Numbered from the stretch's first letter, positions 1-16,960 are shown. The stretch: 64,000 bases of DNA from Daucus carota subsp. sativus (GCF_001625215.2 NC_030381.2:50491214-50555213); one strand, 5' to 3'. Notes: generated by a model not told the origin, from the sequence alone. Program-made: numbers and translations.

Positions 1-3000
1 TATGCATGGACTTACAACCAATCTCGATAATAGTTGGATTCAATCTTATAATTTTTTTAAATTTTGAATGGAAAATAAAATTATAATTCAAAAAATCAAA
101 TTCACGGATCTTAAAGGTAATACAAATCTTTTTTTATTGGATTGTAAAAAAATAAAATTCTTTTCTTATAATTTTTTTAAATTTCGGATTGAAAATATAA
201 TTATAATTTAAAAAATCAAGTTCAAGGATTCCAAAAGTTAATACAATTCTTTACTTTTTGGATTCTAAAAGTAATACAATTCTTTTCTTATATAGGAATC
301 CTCAAAGGAATAGGATTATATTTATTTAAACTAACAATCCTAGATAAAATACAATTTATATTTAAGATTTGTCCGATGCGTACAATTTTTATTTTTGATT
401 TACTCTTATAATTTTCTTAAATTTCGAGTAGAAGATAAAGGATTGTAAAGATAATAATCATTAAAAAATAATAGCAAAAAAATTTAGAACCATAAAGGAA
501 TAATATTTTTTAACTAAAAAATAGGAATTATAAAATAAAAATAATTAATAAAATAAAATAGGATATATAAAATAGGAATCATATATTGATTTTATGATAA
601 TGTAAATAATTCTTCATTAGTATTGTGTTTGTCGGCCACGGGAGGCGGCCTAAACTGATTTTTATCTAAATAATAATAACTTTTCTATTAGTATTATGTA
701 TCATGGTAAAGCTAAAATAATTTTTTTTCTATGTTGTAATATATTTTCTTATTAAAACGGGACTACGGTTCAAAATAATTTTTATCCAATCATAATCTTT
801 AATTTTATCATAATTAGAATAATTTTTATATTTATTTAAACTAATAATCATAGATAAAATACAACTTATATTTAAAATTTGTAAGGTAATACATATAATT
901 TTTATTTTCGATTTAGTCTTATAATTTTCTTAAATTTCGAATATTATATAAAGGATTGTGAAGATAATAATCATTAGAAAAAACTAATAGCTAAAAATTA
1001 GAACCATAAAAGAATAATTATTTTTAACTAATAAATAGGATCAAAAAATAAAAATTATTAATAAAATAAAATATGATATATAAAATAGGAATCATATATT
1101 GATTTTATGATAATGTAAATGATTCTTGATTAGTATTGTGTTTGACGGGCACGGGAGGCGGCCCAAACTAATTTTTATCTAAATAATAATAATTTTTCTA
1201 TTAGTATTATGTTTGACGGGAAAGTGGCTAAAATAATTTTTTATCAATGTTATAATATATTATTTGTTAAAACGAGACCACAGTTCAAAATAATTTTTAT
1301 CCAATTATAATCTTTAATTTTATCATAATTAGAATAATTTTTATTAGTATTGTGTTTGACAAGAGAGCGGTTCAAACTAATTTTGATCTAAATTATACTG
1401 TAATATTTAATTTTATCATAAAAATAAAAATTATGGATTATTAGTATTGTGTTTGACAGGATGACCACTTAAAAAAAATTATACTAATTATAATATTTTT
1501 TATTAGTGATATGTTTAACCGGAAAATGACTCAAAATAATTTTTATACTGTCATAATATTAATTCTTATCAAAATTTATACAAAATTTATAACGCCGCCG
1601 CGAAGCGCGGCTTTATTCACTAGTATATATATAAAGGAGGATGCGTACGTCTTTAGAATTGTTTGATTCAGTCTTCTGATTTTTCTTAAATTTCGGAGAG
1701 AAAATATAATTATAATTCAAAAAATCATGTTCAAAAATTCTAAAAGTAATATTATTCTTTTCTTATTGAATTCTAAAGATGATACAATTCTTTTCCTTCT
1801 TATTTAATATTTTATATTGAATTCAAAAAATGATACAATTCTTTTCTTATTTAGTAATCTTAACAGAAATATGATTATATTTAAAAAATCAGGTTCAAGG
1901 ATTCCTTTGTCTTTGGAAAAGTTAATACAATTCTTTTGTATGATAATAAATTTTTACACGTAAGTAACGATTTAAAATACGTTGAATTTTAATTTTAATT
2001 GTGTTTTTTTCTAAAATAACCATATTCTTGACTAACATGGTCAAGTAACTTTCTCAAACACTGCTTCGTAGAATTATAATTTTCTTTTGCGGACGGTGGT
2101 CACGGTACCTGTACAGTAGAGCGAGTGTTTTTTTTCTAATTTTTTCAGGTTTGGCCTAAATTTAATTTTCACTTAACTCCGATATGTAAAGTACATGATC
2201 TAAATAATATTTTTAATATCGATTCTGGACTTTCCTCTTTTTTTATAAGTGATTTAATTTAATAATAAAAAAACCACGACATCTACATAAACAACCACGT
2301 CGAACAAACAAAACACAGGAACAATCACAGATTAATCTCACGTGATTTGTTCGATTCAGTCTTCTAACTTTTCTTAAATTTCAAATAAAAAATATAATTA
2401 TAATTCAAAAATGAGGTTTAAGAATTCTAAAAATAATATAATTATTTTCTTATCGGATTCTAAAGGTAATACTCTAGAATCTATTAAAAGGATTCTAATA
2501 GTAATACAATTTTTTTCATATTAATTTAGAAATCATAAAAATAATACGATTCTTTTTGCAAGACGAATCCATGTTAGTCGTTTTCAGAGAAAATTGAATA
2601 ACATGATTACATAAATTCTCTGGACAAGAAAAGATAAAACAAGCAGTTTACCACAATATATGATGCTGACCAGAGGTGAGAAAGTGCTCTAAAAATAATT
2701 TTCTTAAATTTTGAATAAGAAAATAAAATTATAATCTAAAAATTATAGACAAGTACAATTTAGAAAAATTAAATTCTTATTTTCAAAAGTTATAAAATTT
2801 ATATTCTTATTTGATTAATTTTTTTCAAATTATATATCTAAAAAAATATAACGGAGGATGCAGTACGGTGAAGTGGCGTCTCTGGAAACTCTCCGTTTAA
2901 ACTTTCCAATTCTTTGAGAAAAAATAGGTAAAGTAGCTAAAAAATAGTAATCGTAAAAGAGATATAATTCTAAGTAGTTAAGAAGTAGGAATCTTAACGC

Positions 3001-3300
3001 GTCTCTAGAAACTCTGCGGTTAATTTTTCTATTTTTTCTAATTTTTTTGAGAAAAGATATGTAAAATAGCTAAAAAATAGTAATCGTAAAAGAGATACAA
3101 TTCTAAGTAGTTAAAAAATAGGAATTTTAACAAAAATATAATAGTTAAAATCTATGAAATAATAAGTGGTGAAGAAATAGGAATCTTAAAAGAAAAGAGA
3201 GATAATTCTAAACAATTAAGAAATATAGATCTTAAAGAAAAATATAATAGCTAAAATCTATGAAATTGGATAAATTTATCCACTTATAATTATAATTTTA
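1..3300. repeat. AT-rich repeat field with diverged tandem modules
   Basis: No gene is visible here. Several short modules recur in diverged form: one containing 'taatacaattcttttctta' (near 120-290, 1745-1850, 1925 and 2440-2530), one beginning 'gtgtttgacggg' (near 625, 1140, 1210 and onward), and a roughly 118-base unit repeated in tandem at about 2885-3120. The field is interrupted by a Helitron 3' end at 1623. It most likely consists of old non-autonomous Helitrons and their internal minisatellites. The 5' limits are not recognisable. Confidence 0.6.
590..1623 (+). mobile_element. Non-autonomous Helitron, copy 1 (3' end certain, 5' end uncertain)
   Basis: The 3' terminus is diagnostic. 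A perfect 6-bp stem GCCGCG/CGCGGC with loop AAG lies at 1597-1611. It is followed by TTTATTCA and then CTAG at 1620-1623, with a T directly after, as expected for insertion between A and T. The body contains repeated modules starting 'attagtattgtgtttgac' at roughly 615, 1130, 1200, 1340 and 1440. The start given is only where similarity to the second copy becomes clear; the true TC 5' end was not identified. No Rep/helicase coding is present. Confidence 0.72.
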
Positions 3301-4032
3301 TCATAATGTAAATGATTCTTGATTAATATTGTATTTTAGGGGAGGGCGGCCCAAATTAATTTTTATCTAAATAATAATAAATTTTCTATTAGTATTGTGT
3401 TTGACGGGAAAGCGGCTAAAATAATTTTTTTTATTTAAGTTATAATATTTTTTTTATTAAAACGGGGCCACAACTTAAAATAATTTTATCCAATTATAAT
3501 CTTTAACTTTATCATAATTATAATAATTTTTATTAGTGTTGTGTTTGACGGTTGGGCGAATCAAACTAATATCTATATTATAATGTTTTGTTATTAGCAT
3601 TGTATTTAACAATTGAGCGGCTCAAAATAATTTTTATCTACATTATTATATTTAATTTTATCATAATTATAATAATTATTGATTAATATTGTCTTTGATA
3701 GGAGGGAGGGTCAAACAATTTTTTTATTAGTATTGTGTTTGACAGGAGGGCCACTTAAACAAATTTTTATATCAATTATAATATTTTTTATTAATGATAT
3801 GTTTAACGGGAACATGACTCAAAATAACTTTTATGCAATTATAATATTATTTCGTATCCAAATTTATAAAAAAGATTCTTTATTAGTATTGTGTTTGGGG
3901 GGAGGACGGCCCAAATTAATTTTTATCTAAATAATAATAAATTTTCTATTAGTATTATGTTTGACGGGAAAGTAGCTAAAATGATTTTTTGTCTAAATTT
4001 ATAACGCCGCGAAGCGCGGCTTTATTCACTAG
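3300..4032 (+). mobile_element. Non-autonomous Helitron, copy 2 (3' end certain, 5' end uncertain)
   Basis: Carries the same 3' end as the copy ending at 1623: hairpin GCCGCG-AAG-CGCGGC at 4006-4020, TTTATTCA spacer, CTAG at 4029-4032, then T. The body from about 3300 carries the same 'gtgtttgacggg...' modules in similar order. The short reading frame across 3679-3930 lies inside these repeats and is not a gene. Confidence 0.72.
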
Positions 4033-4706
4033 TTTTAAGAATAAACTAGAACTGATTAATTAAAGAATTAAATTTTAAAAATTAGGTGTCGTGTGAATAC
4101 TAATTATCTATATCTATATATATAAATATGTATATATGTATTTGTTTGGAAATATCCATGAATATAATTATACACAAGTCAGGAAACCTTTAAATTTCTT
4201 TAAATATAACATGTAACGATAAATTATGTTTTTTTATCATCTTAGATCGAAAAATAAAAAATAAAAAATAAAATTATAAGGATTGGGTTACCGTAGTTTT
4301 GTAAATTAAAAATCTATGATAAAGATCCTGAACCAAAAAAAAATCTACAATAAAGATCATCGGAAAATATTGATCCTATATTAACGGACAGCTGTCTTTA
4401 ACCAGAATCTGAATATGATCTTTTTACAGCTAGAAAACTTTGTCTTTTTTACAGCATTTACATTTCTTACTCGCAAGCATCTCTACTCACCATCACAGCG
4501 CTTCATTTATTTTAATCTGCACAATGGACGGTCCATATAGACAGTACTCTACAGTAACTTCTTGTACCATTTCACATAAAACAAATTAAGCCACCACTTT
4601 GTATAACTGCTTGTTGTATTTCACCTGTATTTTATCTTTCAAATTAAACATTTACACATCTCTCTCTCTCTCTCCCTCTCCCTCTCGCTTTCTCTCTGTT
4701 CATCAG
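4033..4706 (+). promoter_or_regulatory. Upstream region and CT-rich leader of the PWWP gene
   Basis: AT-rich DNA changes near 4660-4700 to a CT microsatellite-like tract, common in plant 5' leaders, followed by CATCAG and a GT donor. A transcription start shortly before the CT tract is likely but cannot be placed exactly. Confidence 0.4.
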
Positions 4707-4926
4707 GTATTCTCTACACTCCTCCACTTATCATATGTGTTTGTGTGTTTCTTGATTTGTTGTGTCGACTGCATGCTTGTTTTGATTTTAGTTTGGTTTC
4801 TTGATTTAAAGTTTTGGCCTTTTTGAATTATATGATTCTGTGAGTGTAGATGTAGAAAACCCTAGTGGGGTTTTGTTGTTTATGCTTGTTTTGTTTGTAA
4901 AGTTCGTGTTTTTATGTGTTTGGCAG
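4707..4926 (+). other. Predicted intron in the 5' UTR of the PWWP gene
   Basis: The donor CAG|GTATTC at 4707 and the acceptor TTTGGCAG ending at 4926 enclose a T-rich, ATG-containing stretch typical of a plant 5' UTR intron. The coding start ATG follows 38 bases after the acceptor. Removing the intron also removes upstream ATGs at about 4735-4830. Inferred from splice-site sequence only. Confidence 0.5.
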
Positions 4927-4964
4927 TTAAAGATTTAAGTGGAGTTTGGTAATTGTTTCTTGAA

Positions 4965-7900
4965 ATGGAAGTAGATGAAGCTAGTGATAAAACCCTAGTT
5001 GCCTCTTCTGAGGTGGGTAGTGAAAATGGTGGGGTTCTTGAGGTTGGGGCAGGTGTTGAAGGTGATATGGGTGATGGGGCTAAAAAGGTTTCTGATAGTG
5101 ATGCTTCTGGTGAGGTGGGGAGTGAAAATGGTGGGATTCTTGAGGGTGAAATAGGTGTTAAAGGTGATATGGGTGAGGGGGTTAAAAGGGGTTTGGACAT
5201 AGTTGCCTCTGGTGAGGTGGGGAGTGGTAATGATGTGATTCTAGAGGGTGGAGTGGGTATTAAAGATGATAACGGTGACGGGGCTAAAAGGGGTTTCGAT
5301 ATAGTTGCCTCTGGTGAGGTGGGGAGTGGAAATGGTCTGATTCTCGAGGGTGGCGTGGGTGGTAAAGATGATAAAGGTGATGGAGTTCAAAGGGGTTCTG
5401 ATGTAGTTACCTCTGGTGAGGCGGGGAGTGGAAATGGTGTGATTCTCGAGGGTGGAGTGGGTATTAATGATGATAACGGTGACGGGGCTAAAAGGGGTTT
5501 CGATATAGTTGCCTCTGGTGAGGTGGGGAGTAGAAATGGTGTGATTCTCGAGGGTGGAGTGGGTGGTAAAGATGATAAAGGTGACGGAGTTCAAAGGGGT
5601 TCTGATGTAGTTACCTCTGGTGAGGTGGGGAGTGGAAATTGTGTGATTCTTGATGGTGGAGTGGGTGTTAAAGATGATAAAGGTGACGGAGTTCAAAGTG
5701 GTTCTGATGTAGTTGCCTCAGGTGAGGTGGGGAGTGGAAATGGTGTGATTCTTGAAGGTGATTTAGGTGTTAAAGAGGATAGCAGCGATGGGGTTCAAAG
5801 GGGTTCTGATATAGTTGCCTCTAGTGAGGTGGGGAATGGAAATGCTGTGAATCTTGAGAGTGAAATAGGTGTCAAAGATGATGGGGTTGGAAGGGTTTCT
5901 GATTTAAGTGGTGAAGATGAGGAAATGAAGTCTGGGGTTGGAAGGGTGTCTGATTTAGGTGGTGATGGTAAGGAAATGAAATCCGGGTTGGGAAATGATA
6001 TTGGTCTGCAAGTTTTAAAAGGTACTGTTGCTAAACAGAAAGGAGAGGTGAATGGTGTTGAGAGTGATGAAAGTGATTATGGTGATTATGATGATGATGG
6101 TGATGATACTGATATAGGGGATCAAAGTTGTGAGTACAGGGTGGGTGATTTTGTTTGGGGAAAGATTAAGAGTTATCCCTGGTGGCCTGGGCAGATTTAT
6201 GGTGAATCTGATGCATCAGAGTATGCTCTTAAGCTGAAGCAGAAAGATCGCTTTCTTGTTGCATATTTTGGGGATGGTTCTTTTTCTTGGTGTGGCCCGT
6301 CCCAGTTGAAGCCATTTGTTGAGAATTTTAAGGTTATGTCTGAGCAAAGCAATTCTAAGAATTTTACGTATGCTGTAGAGGCTGCTTTGGATGAGTTTAG
6401 TAAAGTTGTGGAGCGTGACATGGCTTGCTCATGTCTAGCTGAAAAAAATGGTAAACTTGAAGCTAGCATGGCTTCAAACAGTGGACTTAAGGTAGGAGTT
6501 CTTGTTCCTGCAGGTGTCGGAATATCTTTTATTGCTCAATATAATCCGAAAAAGCTTATCGACAGTTTGAGAAACTATGCAGAAACAGCATCCATGAAGA
6601 ATTTGCTTGAGCTCACTGTTATAAAGAGTTGGCTAACTGTGTATGGTCGCGCAAAAGGAGGGTATCCATTGCCCTTGTACCATTATCCCAGAGGGATTGA
6701 AGGTCTTGAAGACAAGAGTGGCAATCCAGTGAAAGTTTCTGCCCAGGGCCCTAATGGAGACGAGTGGTTGTCCATCCCGGTGGAAGCAGCTGACTCTGGA
6801 CTTGATCTGTCCAACCAATCTTTGTTGTCAAAATGCCAAGAAGCATCAGGTGATATTCAGTATCAAAGAAGGAAGCAAAAAAGTGTGGCTGAACTTATAG
6901 AGGATGAGATGAGAAAGGAGGAGGGCTTTGTGAATGAGTCTGTCTCTAATGTAGTATCCAGTGGCAAGAGAGGGAGAAGGCAGAAGGCTGTAGCTTCCAG
7001 ATCTCCTAGGACTGGGGGAGAAAAAATCACAGCCCGTGAATCTAAAGTTTTTGGGGAAAAAGAAGCCGATGAACCCCCTCCATCTGGGACGTTACAGAGT
7101 AAAATACTTTCTGGTGGTGAAAGTGAGGGCGATGAAGAGACTGCAAAGAGCAACAGATTAAGGGAAAGAAAGAGGAGCAAGTATCTATCCCCTCCTTTCA
7201 CAAATCCTAGCCAAATAATGAAAATTTCAAGCTTTAAAAGAGATTCCCAAACAGAGTCTGTGAAAAATAGTAGAGTTGGGGAGCGAATGGCTAGGGTTGC
7301 TGGTCAACTAATTGGGTTGCAGAGTCCTTCCCAGACTGAATTTCCTATAGTAAGCAGTAAGAATAATGCTAAATCAGGTAGTTCAAGCCCTGAAACAGCT
7401 TTACAAGATGATAGAAAAACTAATATCTCAATGCACTTAACTGCAAGTCCAGTTCAACTACTCTCTCAACTTCAATCTGCAGCTGCTGACCCTTCGTGCT
7501 TGATAGAGAAGAGTGAGGTTGATTCAATCACAGAAAACATTATCTCATTCAGAAACAAGGTGCAGCAGAAGGGTGAACCAGGTAGCATGAAGAGGAAGCC
7601 TGAATGTGTCTTTCAGACGATAGAGAATGGGATTGATGGTCAGGACTTTAAAATGCCACCTGCTAAGAGAGCTGCTAGCGGCTGCGAGACAATGACAAAT
7701 GTAGAGGATGCAAGTGAAGAAACACCTGTGACACTTATTTTGACATTTCCTCCGGCTTATCCTTTGCCATCAAGAAATGAGCTGATAAAAATATATGGGA
7801 AATTTGGACCCGTGGATAACAGTGAAACAGGGGTGTGGTACAATTCTTTCAGTGCTCGGGTTTCCTACTTAAGGAGATCAGATGCAGAAGAAGCCTACAA

Positions 7901-8165
7901 AGCATCGGTGGAGAAAAATCCCTTTGGAGATGCTAATGTTAATTACCGTCTTCGTGAAAGATCTTCTTTGGATAACGGGAAGGCAACTCAGTCCTGTGAT
8001 GATGAGGCGACACAGCTGGGCTTGATAAGGGAAAAGCTCAAGATGGTGACTTCTATAGTGGAGACCTGTGGTGGCAAAATATCAGTGGAGTTCAAATCCG
8101 ATTTGGAGAGCGAGGTAAAAACCCTTTTGGAAAGGGTGCGTTCGATGGCGGTTACTTTATCTTAG
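4965..8165 (+). CDS. PWWP-domain protein with N-terminal acidic repeats (PDP-like)
   Basis: A single uninterrupted exon encodes 1066 residues. The frame is open from a TTG at 4953, but the first ATG is at 4965 (MEVDEASD), which I take as the start. Residues about 25-310 are Gly/Asp/Glu/Val-rich and contain about eight copies of a 34-residue unit (SGEVGSGNGVILEGG...). An acidic stretch DYGDYDDDGDDTD precedes a PWWP domain at about 393-460 (VGDFVWGKIKSYPWWPG), which in this family binds methylated histone tails and DNA. Lys/Arg-rich nuclear-localisation-like segments lie near 650-760. A C-terminal RRM-like fold (VTLILTFPPAYPLPS..., about 920-990) is typical of the plant PDP/Tudor-PWWP family (about 1000 residues), which acts with Polycomb and other chromatin complexes. 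The family call is firm; the exact ortholog is not decided. Not related to the neighbouring kinases. Confidence 0.9.
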   Translation: MEVDEASDKTLVASSEVGSENGGVLEVGAGVEGDMGDGAKKVSDSDASGEVGSENGGILEGEIGVKGDMGEGVKRGLDIVASGEVGSGNDVILEGGVGIKDDNGDGAKRGFDIVASGEVGSGNGLILEGGVGGKDDKGDGVQRGSDVVTSGEAGSGNGVILEGGVGINDDNGDGAKRGFDIVASGEVGSRNGVILEGGVGGKDDKGDGVQRGSDVVTSGEVGSGNCVILDGGVGVKDDKGDGVQSGSDVVASGEVGSGNGVILEGDLGVKEDSSDGVQRGSDIVASSEVGNGNAVNLESEIGVKDDGVGRVSDLSGEDEEMKSGVGRVSDLGGDGKEMKSGLGNDIGLQVLKGTVAKQKGEVNGVESDESDYGDYDDDGDDTDIGDQSCEYRVGDFVWGKIKSYPWWPGQIYGESDASEYALKLKQKDRFLVAYFGDGSFSWCGPSQLKPFVENFKVMSEQSNSKNFTYAVEAALDEFSKVVERDMACSCLAEKNGKLEASMASNSGLKVGVLVPAGVGISFIAQYNPKKLIDSLRNYAETASMKNLLELTVIKSWLTVYGRAKGGYPLPLYHYPRGIEGLEDKSGNPVKVSAQGPNGDEWLSIPVEAADSGLDLSNQSLLSKCQEASGDIQYQRRKQKSVAELIEDEMRKEEGFVNESVSNVVSSGKRGRRQKAVASRSPRTGGEKITARESKVFGEKEADEPPPSGTLQSKILSGGESEGDEETAKSNRLRERKRSKYLSPPFTNPSQIMKISSFKRDSQTESVKNSRVGERMARVAGQLIGLQSPSQTEFPIVSSKNNAKSGSSSPETALQDDRKTNISMHLTASPVQLLSQLQSAAADPSCLIEKSEVDSITENIISFRNKVQQKGEPGSMKRKPECVFQTIENGIDGQDFKMPPAKRAASGCETMTNVEDASEETPVTLILTFPPAYPLPSRNELIKIYGKFGPVDNSETGVWYNSFSARVSYLRRSDAEEAYKASVEKNPFGDANVNYRLRERSSLDNGKATQSCDDEATQLGLIREKLKMVTSIVETCGGKISVEFKSDLESEVKTLLERVRSMAVTLS
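5100..5890 (+). repeat. In-frame tandem repeat, 102-base unit, in the PWWP gene
   Basis: The unit encodes 34 residues (core GEVGSGNGVILEGGVG.KDD) and occurs about eight times with few substitutions. Neighbouring units alternate between two subtypes (...GAKRGFDIVA... and ...GVQRGSDVVT...), showing block duplication of two units at once. The minus strand of this array gives long spurious frames (5241-5696). Confidence 0.85.
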
Positions 8166-8649
8166 ATGGTATTTGACCTACATTAATAAACACATTAAGG
8201 CTTGTTGTTTAACTACTAATACCGTCCTTTTGTCCCTGGGTGATTTCTCGGGGTTAATATCTCTAGGAAGCATCTATTAGTGCTAGGAACAGTTTCGCTA
8301 GTATCTATTTTACATGAGACATTGGTATAGGTGAAATGATCTGTTAGGTTTTTACAGACCAGACAAATATGATTCCGTATTGCTCCAAGCTGTTGGGATT
8401 TTACAAACCAAAAACTATCATTCAGTATCATTCCCAGGCTACATCTACTATATATAACATTTCTGTGAGGACTCATTCTCACCATTAACTTGTCAGCAGC
8501 CGGCAGCGGACACAATTTTTCTGCAATGAACTACGCAACTTTATGAGCCTCTCAACTATCATATTTATGTACTGAATGTATATTCATTTGCTGTGTTTAT
8601 GTTACCTGGTTCAAAGCAGCCTTGTCTTGTTAACTCTGGTTATGAGCCT
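8166..8649 (+). other. 3' flank of the PWWP gene
   Basis: No gene. AT-rich sequence with no convincing second reading frame; probably the 3' UTR and terminator region. The minus-strand frame at 8216-8515 has no family features. Confidence 0.4.
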
Positions 8650-9745
8650 GGTAACTCCCTCGTGTTATTGCAGCCATGATGTTCAACCTGATATCTGTAT
8701 TTGCTGTGGACGTTGAACAAGATAAGAGAGTAATGCCCTAATCGAAGGATCTGATATTTGGTACTATCAGAATTAAGTGCTGCTCAGTGGCTTGGATAGT
8801 CACAATTGCTTTTTGATTTATAACTAGCTCTTTTATGAAAATCTTGTTAAATAATTTTCGATTTTATAGGTCAAATAGACCATTCTAATTTTTGAAAGCA
8901 GGGGACCAGGCGCACATGAATCACGATTACGGTATTCATTCGGGCATTTAATTTGTATAGAAATAGTTAGCCCCAAAAAAAAAAGAAAATTGTACGGAAA
9001 CAACAAATAAGTAGCTACTTAACCGAATGCCCCATTGCAGAATTGGGGGAACATGGTAAGTTGATCTTCTGACCTTACATACTAATCAATCACTAATGTC
9101 AAAAGAACAAGGATCATATATGCTCCTACCAACACATCTAATTTGATTTTCTTTCTGCAGTCGATATATGGCTGCCGAGTATGCAAATCTACGGCCAGTT
9201 CTCAGTAAAGTCTGATGTGTTCACTGTTCAGCTCTGGTTTACTAGTTTTCAAAATACTAAATGGTCAGAAGAACCATATCATGGCTGGGAGAATGTGGAG
9301 GACCTTGCCAGCTTTGTGAATTATACTGTACACCCATTTTGTCATCATGTGCGACAAAACCATAGATACTAAATGCTATTAGCATACTGAATTTGACTAT
9401 ATTGATTTCTTTCAGGCTCGAAAGAATTGGCGAGAAGGGACACCATCTAATGTCGTGGATCCCATACGAAGAAACACTTCAGGATCAATACATGAGATGC
9501 AATTCACATCAGGCTACTGTACGCGCGGAGAAAAACCTACCATGGCCTCTGTGGTTTTTCTGCTAAATAGCTTCTCTTTCACTCTTGCTGCACCTTCGGA
9601 GTTCGGAGCCTGCTTTCTTCATTCAGAGTAGCCCTGATCAGGAACTGCCACTGCTCACCGATAAATCCTAGCAACAGCAAAAAAATTTGTGTCAACTACT
9701 CTATTAACGAGACATCGTTACCTATCCATAACCGCGGTAATGTAT
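8650..9745 (+). pseudogene. CRK remnant (DUF26 fragment plus last two kinase exons)
   Basis: Degenerate relatives of CRK-A are recognisable in order. At 8675-8790 there is a broken DUF26 segment around 'GATGTTCAACCTGATATCTG'. At about 9160-9330 there is the exon 6 region (Y.AAEYA...FSVKSDV) with indels. After an intron ending TTTCTTTCAG at about 9416 comes exon 7 (RKNWREGTPSNVVDP, then ...PTMASVVFLLNSFSFTLA). Stops and frameshifts interrupt all parts, and exons 2-5 including the ATP-binding and HRD segments are missing. It has the same orientation as the intact genes downstream, so it is the decayed first member of the array. Confidence 0.8.
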
Positions 9746-10730
9746 TTTTTTTAATCTATTCTTGCTGACATATGGTTCATTTCGCAGTCATTCTCATCGA
9801 AATTTACTTTCCACTTGTGACCTACCTATCAATCAAATTATCAGTCTTACATATGCAGGGACATATTACATGGTGAGCAGAACTGGCACTTAAACTCCGG
9901 ACAATAATGTGGAAACATTGAGGGACTCTTGTGGTAATGGAGTATACTGGAAGGACACTATTGGTTCTTTTGTAAGAATCCTCTTTAATCTTTTCCTTCA
10001 TTGGTAGTTATGCTGGCCCTTGCTTTTCTTGGTGCTCTTTAATCAACTTTTCTGTCCATCCCAAAGTTGTCTCATGAATTACTCAGCTTTGGCTTAGGTG
10101 ACCGTAACTTATGAACTTTCATGTTACACAGTTACACCTTACTTAACAGTTATCGTCGAACCAAAGTCTTTCGATAAGAATGTCAAGGGTGGTATCAAAC
10201 GGATGCACAGAATCTCGGCTTTGTACCGTCCTTTCTGTATTTAATTATCAACGCGATATAATGGGTCAATTAATGAGTGTCTCTAATTCAATTTTCGATT
10301 CAAAATTTGGCTGAAAGAGAAATTGACTTATGTCATCCCAAAATTCTTGAATATGAACACAAACACAAACATATTAGATTGATCAAATAGACATTCTTCA
10401 AATCAAAAATATGCTTTTAAGTTAAATGTTAGACTATAATATACTAGTTTAGTTTATGACATGTGTGCAAAGTACGAGTTTAAATAAATATTTTCAATTT
10501 ATTATTTATCTGAAAAATATTTTTTTTTATTTGACTATATACATTATCATCTTTTTAACGTATACTCAGTGAATGATGTCATCTAGGTGATGTTATAGTA
10601 TTTGTCTATTTGTTATCTGATCATGGTTATAAGCGGGGCCGTGTTTTTTTTCCAAGAGAACATTTTTATTTATAACAACAAATCAACAGGTCCCTTAATC
10701 GAATTCGCACAAAAAATCTGAGTAAAAAAT
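9746..10730. other. Intergenic region before CRK-A
   Basis: About 1 kb with no gene recognised. AT-rich, with scattered oligo-T. The proximal 200 bases serve as the upstream region of CRK-A and include a TTGACT motif near 10531. Confidence 0.4.
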
Positions 10731-13428
<2,698 letters not shown>

Positions 13429-13755
13429 TGTGTGCTATGAGTGCTCGATTATCTATACTCTCGATTATCTATACTCTGGATTTTATCTGTTAACTAGCCT
13501 AAGATTATGTATTCCGGCTAAGATTGATCAGCAGTGTGTTTGACATGTTTTATTAGCACCGAAAATTACGTGTTCCTGCTAAGATTGATTGTCTAGATTA
13601 TTTGCTCTGTTTTAATGTCTTCGTGCCTCGGTTTGTAAACTATTTGAAGTTTTACATATGTAGTTATATTTTTACTATTTCAATTACTCATTCTAGTATT
13701 TTGCCTCCGGAAAAAATTGTTAGAACAACCGGCTCTTGTCCATAAATACCATAAT

Positions 13756-13951
13756 GGCCTGTTTGGGAAATTGGGATTTCATTTGAAATCCTGAATTTGA
13801 TCAAATAACCTGTTTGGGAATTTGTATTTGGATTTCATTTGAAATCCACACATTCAAATATTGGTATAAATCTGAGAATTTGAAATGACAACTCAAATCC
13901 TGTTATTTGAAATCCATCATTTCAAATGAGATGCATGTTTCCCAACAGCCT
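13756..13951. mobile_element. MITE-like element with GGCCTGTTTGGGAA ends
   Basis: Starts GGCCTGTTTGGGAAA and ends TTTCCCAACAGCC, so the termini are imperfect inverted repeats. Internal 'ATTTCATTTGAAATCC' motifs recur and are self-complementary. A related element lies at 50421-50632. The target duplication is not clear, so the superfamily (PIF/Harbinger-like or hAT-like) is left open. No coding capacity. Confidence 0.6.
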
Positions 13952-14021
13952 CTAATACTATTTACAATAAAATGAATAAAATGGTCACTCCTGTTCCTTT
14001 CAATTCATGGCTTGACTTTGA

Positions 14022-14061
14022 AAATTTGCCAGGAAACGGGAAAAGACCTTCACTGTTGACT
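14022..14061 (+). promoter_or_regulatory. Two W-box motifs upstream of CRK-B
   Basis: TTGACT occurs at 14022-14027 and 14056-14061, about 150-190 bases before the ATG. TTGAC(C/T) is the WRKY-factor site often found at defence-induced CRK genes. The same pair is conserved upstream of CRK-C. Function is inferred from sequence only. Confidence 0.4.
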
Positions 14062-14211
14062 CAAGCGTAAAGTTTACGTCTGTGCATGACTCATTCCACG
14101 CATCTTGTACAGATGGAACATTTACGAAGAGGTACTTAACCATATGAGCAGCATTATAAAATTTCCTCAGCTGTACTAGAGGAAGCAAAATCACATATAA
14201 ACTAAACAATA

Positions 14212-16960
<2,749 letters not shown>

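Larger units (their letters stand above)
13429..14211. other. Intergenic region between CRK-A and CRK-B
   Basis: Contains the 3' flank of CRK-A, a MITE-like element (13756-13951) and the upstream region of CRK-B. The last roughly 225 bases are almost identical to the upstream region of CRK-C. No gene on either strand; the minus-strand frame at 14000-14236 is discussed under rejected items. Confidence 0.5.

Noticed and set aside
4599-4826. Plus-strand frame of 75 residues before the PWWP gene
   Set aside because: It runs through the CT-rich leader and predicted 5' UTR intron; codons reflect the CT microsatellite.
5241-5696. Long minus-strand open frame of 151 residues
   Set aside because: It is the antisense of the 102-base repeat array in the PWWP gene; the repeat simply lacks stops in that frame.
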